This document shows positions 6,497 to 8,157 of a stretch of 8,157 nt of DNA, one piece after another (the first letter of the stretch is position 1; every line of letters starts with the position of its first letter). Under the pieces are notes generated by a model, which was not told where the DNA came from, ran no database searches, and worked only from the letters and a program-made list of their open reading frames with translations. Both the position numbers and the translations under genes were made by a program. This DNA is from an uncultured Collinsella sp. (GTDB lineage: Bacteria > Actinomycetota > Coriobacteriia > Coriobacteriales > Coriobacteriaceae), in contig CABMPS010000083.1 in the NCBI GenBank assembly GCA_902388545.1, forward strand, positions 1-8,157. Direction: 5' to 3'.

Positions 6497-7306
6497 ATGT
6501 CTCGCCTGCACCTTCATATCCTCGGCAGCGGCTCAAAAGGCAACTGCGCACTCGTCGAGGGGCCTCAGGGGCTCATCATGATCGACAACGGCCTGTCCCG
6601 CCGCGAGACACTTAAACGCATGGCGGAGCTTGGCCTCTCGGCAGACGACGTCGCCGCTCTTGTAATCACCCATGAGCATGGTGACCATATCAAGGGGCTC
6701 GATGTATGGTGCAAGCACTGGCATGGTCCCCTCTTTGCCAGCAGGGATACCCTTTCATGCAAAGAAAACCTCGCGCACCTGCCCGTAGAGGAATTTGACC
6801 CCGGCGACACGCTCCCCATTGCCGGCATCCACGTGCAAACCTACTCAACATCGCACGATGTCATCAATCCTGTCGGCTATCGATTTAATGCTCTCGATGA
6901 TTCCATTGGGTTTGCCACCGACACCGGAGAGTTATCGAGCAAGGCCATAGGCATCCTCAAAGACTGTCGAGTTCTCGCGCTCGAAAGTAACCACGATGTA
7001 ACTATGTTGCGCGAAGGAGCGTACCCCCGCTTTCTTCAGGAGCGCATCCTGTCCACAAAGGGGCACCTCTCCAACAACCAGGCCGCCGAAGCCGCGCGCG
7101 AACTTGTTACCGATCGCACCGAACAACTCATCGCCATGCACATCAGCCAGGACAATAATCGTCCAAGCCTTACCGTCAAAAGCTATGCCAACGCGCTTGA
7201 TGCAAGTCTCGATGATGAACTCGGCAGTTCTGCCACCCGTCTTCAAGGGCCGCGGAAGCTCTCGATACGCCCTGCAAGCCAGTATCAACCGACAACCATT
7301 CAATAG
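6497..7306 (+). CDS. MBL-fold metallohydrolase, YycJ/WalJ (VicX) family
   Basis: This 269-residue protein has the metallo-beta-lactamase fold. The N-terminal LGSGSKGNC (9-17) is typical of YycJ/WalJ-type proteins. The zinc motif THEHGDH (58-64) supplies H59, H61, D63 and H64; further likely ligands are H120 (STSH), D142 (FATDTG) and H215 (MHIS), with LESNHD (162-167) and KGHLSN (188-193) also characteristic. Relatives act as hydrolases or nucleases linked to DNA repair or to the WalRK (YycFG) system in Firmicutes; no two-component genes are nearby, so that role cannot be assumed. I chose the ATG at 6497, because upstream in-frame ATGs (6416 and 6419) lie inside tilS on the other strand and the extra 27 residues are not family-like. 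The ribosome binding site is poor (only GGA at 6489-6491). Beyond about residue 235 the tail has no recognised motif. The gene is divergent from tilS and convergent with hsp20. Confidence 0.9.
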   Translation: MSRLHLHILGSGSKGNCALVEGPQGLIMIDNGLSRRETLKRMAELGLSADDVAALVITHEHGDHIKGLDVWCKHWHGPLFASRDTLSCKENLAHLPVEEFDPGDTLPIAGIHVQTYSTSHDVINPVGYRFNALDDSIGFATDTGELSSKAIGILKDCRVLALESNHDVTMLREGAYPRFLQERILSTKGHLSNNQAAEAARELVTDRTEQLIAMHISQDNNRPSLTVKSYANALDASLDDELGSSATRLQGPRKLSIRPASQYQPTTIQ

Positions 7307-7323
7307 CCCCTCAAGACAACAAA

Positions 7324-7351
7324 GGGGGCTGGGAATCACTTCCCAGCCCCC
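7324..7351. terminator. Bidirectional terminator between the MBL gene and hsp20
   Basis: A perfect 12-bp stem (7324-7335 with 7340-7351, GGGGGCTGGGAA type) closes on a TCAC loop. It lies 17 bases past the MBL stop and 35 past the hsp20 stop. On the minus strand it is followed by TTTGTTGTCTTG, a good U-rich tail for hsp20. On the plus strand the tail is ATTAACTCATACTC, weaker, so it is best for hsp20 and probably shared. Confidence 0.85.
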
Positions 7352-7386
7352 ATTAACTCATACTCTCGATTGAAGCAGAGCCATCG

Positions 7387-7818
7387 TTAGTCGATGGAGA
7401 TCTTCGTAACGTTCTTCTTCTCGACAATCTTGGGAACCGTAACGGTCAGGATGCCGTCAGCATACTTAGCCGAAAGGCCCTCGCTCGAAGCGTCCTTCAG
7501 ATACACGCCGCGCGTCGCGCTGTACGAGCTAAACTCCTTCTGCAGGAAGTTCTTGCCCTCGTTCTCCTCGTCCTCCACAACGTTCACGCTAATCGACAGG
7601 CGACCCTCGTTAAGCTCAACGTCGATATCATCCTTAGCGACGCCGGTCAGATAGGCCTTGACCTCATAACCATCGCCCTTGTCCTCGACATCAACGGGGA
7701 ACGCCTTGGAAGCAATCGAGTTGTTTGCAAGATCGGTCATATCATCAAACAAATCGAACAGCGAGCTAGCAGAAGGACGAACGCCAAAAACCGAACGATA
7801 AGGAACCATGCTTGCCAT
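7387..7818 (-). CDS. hsp20: Small heat-shock protein, Hsp20/alpha-crystallin family
   Basis: This 143-residue ATP-independent chaperone binds unfolding proteins in the cytoplasm and holds them for refolding, typically as large oligomers. The alpha-crystallin domain runs from about 40 to 132: AFPVDVEDKGDGYEVKAYL begins it, GVAKDDIDVELNEGRLSI (59-76) is the beta-strand block, and SAKYADGILTVTVPK (116-130) is the A-x-x-x-x-G-x-L signature. The tail holds the I-x-I motif (I140-S-I142) used to bridge dimers. The start is the ATG at 7818, preceded by AAGGAG at good spacing. An in-frame ATG at 7851 would add 11 residues read through that site and is rejected. It is a single-gene unit with its own terminator. 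Its upstream region is AT-rich with several dyads, suggesting stress control, but no standard CIRCE or HAIR operator is present. Confidence 0.96.
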   Translation of the reverse strand: MASMVPYRSVFGVRPSASSLFDLFDDMTDLANNSIASKAFPVDVEDKGDGYEVKAYLTGVAKDDIDVELNEGRLSISVNVVEDEENEGKNFLQKEFSSYSATRGVYLKDASSEGLSAKYADGILTVTVPKIVEKKNVTKISID

Positions 7819-8093
7819 GTTTACCACTCCTTTTAAGGACTGCCGAGTCATCTTCTAGGTGACTGGAACTTCTTTTGACGCTGTTATATATGCCCAGCCG
7901 CTTCTTATATATACATCGACTATAAAGTTTTTTGAGTCTATTGATATAAGCATATCTAAGTCTGGTTGACTAAGGTTTTGTCTAATAAACGGAATTTGAA
8001 CGAAGGCTTAAATAATGTATGCAATCCCATCAAAACTAGACGGCTGGCTTACAATGGGCGCATACACGATATTGATGACGAGCTAAGGGCATC
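7819..8093. promoter_or_regulatory. AT-rich divergent control region between hsp20 and the right-edge gene
   Basis: This 275-bp gap is clearly richer in A+T than its surroundings. It holds two direct copies of TTATATAT (7884-7891 and 7905-7912) starting 21 bp apart, about two helical turns. It also holds a dyad GATAT-AAGC-ATATC (7943-7956) and a dyad CTAAGTC-TGGTT-GACTAAG (7956-7974) with one mismatched pair. A lone TTGAGT (7932-7937) resembles half of an HspR (HAIR) operator, but the partner half is missing. Together these suggest a regulated promoter for hsp20, but no clean -35/-10 pair for hsp20 can be placed. Confidence 0.5.
8050..8055 (+). promoter_or_regulatory. Candidate -10 box for the right-edge gene
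   Basis: TACAAT lies 38 bases upstream of the ATG at 8094. No good -35 is seen 16-18 bp upstream. It is the same hexamer as upstream of the PHP, aminotransferase and tilS genes. Confidence 0.3.
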
Positions 8094-8157
8094 ATGGACG
8101 ATCAAAAACAGGACAACACGTTTATGCCGGAGCAGGACGAAGCATCCAGCCCGCAAC
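8094..8157 (+). CDS. N-terminal start of an unidentified protein, cut off by window edge
   Basis: An ATG at 8094 opens a frame that stays open for 21 codons to the window end. An AAGGG site lies at suitable spacing. The visible peptide begins MDDQKQDNTFMPEQDEAS and is strongly acidic and polar, with no signal peptide or membrane segment so far. Such acidic, Gln-rich starts are seen on cytoplasmic tails of membrane proteins and on many other proteins, so no function can be given. It is divergent from hsp20 and shares its AT-rich upstream region. The main support is the start codon, the ribosome binding site and a plausible -10. Confidence 0.5.
   Translation, partial: MDDQKQDNTFMPEQDEASSPQ

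Noticed and set aside
7381..7397. CCATCG-TTAGT-CGATGG inverted repeat at the hsp20 stop codon
   Set aside because: It is only six base pairs, overlaps coding sequence and is followed by the much stronger hairpin at 7324-7351; probably chance.
7930..7950. HspR-type (HAIR) operator upstream of hsp20
   Set aside because: Only one half (TTGAGT) is present; the expected ACTCAAG seven bases on is not there.
7819..8093. CIRCE element for HrcA control of hsp20
   Set aside because: No TTAGCACTC-N9-GAGTGCTAA match, even a loose one, is visible.
1..8157. tRNA or rRNA genes, CRISPR array, integrase or transposase gene
   Set aside because: No cloverleaf-like segment, spaced repeat array or mobility protein was seen on either strand; the only repeat-like element is the palindrome at 1951-2014.

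Overview
The window looks like chromosomal core DNA from a high-GC Gram-positive bacterium, most likely an actinobacterium of class Coriobacteriia (a Collinsella-like genome). This is inferred from the GC-rich codons, strong AGGAGG-type ribosome binding sites, the tilS-hpt-ftsH order and the general look of the proteins. No rRNA or other taxonomic marker is present to confirm it. I see no phage, toxin-antitoxin, CRISPR, restriction or biosynthetic genes.

Layout. On the left, all on the minus strand, are a PHP-domain phosphoesterase that runs off the left edge (1-542) and a class I/II PLP-dependent aminotransferase (702-1892). Between the aminotransferase and ftsH lies a near-perfect 64-bp palindrome (1951-2014), followed by the rho-independent terminator of ftsH (2021-2059). 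The minus-strand cluster tilS (4907-6448), hpt (4211-4759) and ftsH (2071-4209) comes next. It is the arrangement known from many Gram-positive bacteria. hpt and ftsH are separated by one base and are almost certainly cotranscribed; hpt sits 147 bp after tilS and may have its own promoter. Divergent from tilS, across only 48 bp, is a YycJ/WalJ-like metallo-beta-lactamase-fold hydrolase (6497-7306, plus strand). It converges on a small heat-shock protein of the Hsp20 family (7387-7818, minus), with a 12-bp GC-rich hairpin between them acting as a shared terminator. An AT-rich, dyad-rich 275-bp region separates hsp20 from the first 21 codons of an unidentified divergent gene (8094 to the right edge).

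How the genes relate. TilS makes lysidine at the wobble base of tRNA-Ile(CAU), Hpt salvages hypoxanthine and guanine, and FtsH is the membrane ATP-dependent zinc protease for quality control. Hsp20 also acts in proteostasis as an ATP-independent holdase, but it is a separate transcription unit. The aminotransferase and PHP protein have no visible functional link to the cluster.

The most notable non-coding signals are the 64-bp palindrome (REP- or MITE-like in appearance), a recurring TACAAT hexamer upstream of four different genes, a GC-rich hairpin just inside ftsH, and the AT-rich dyads upstream of hsp20. I found no convincing new multi-gene system.
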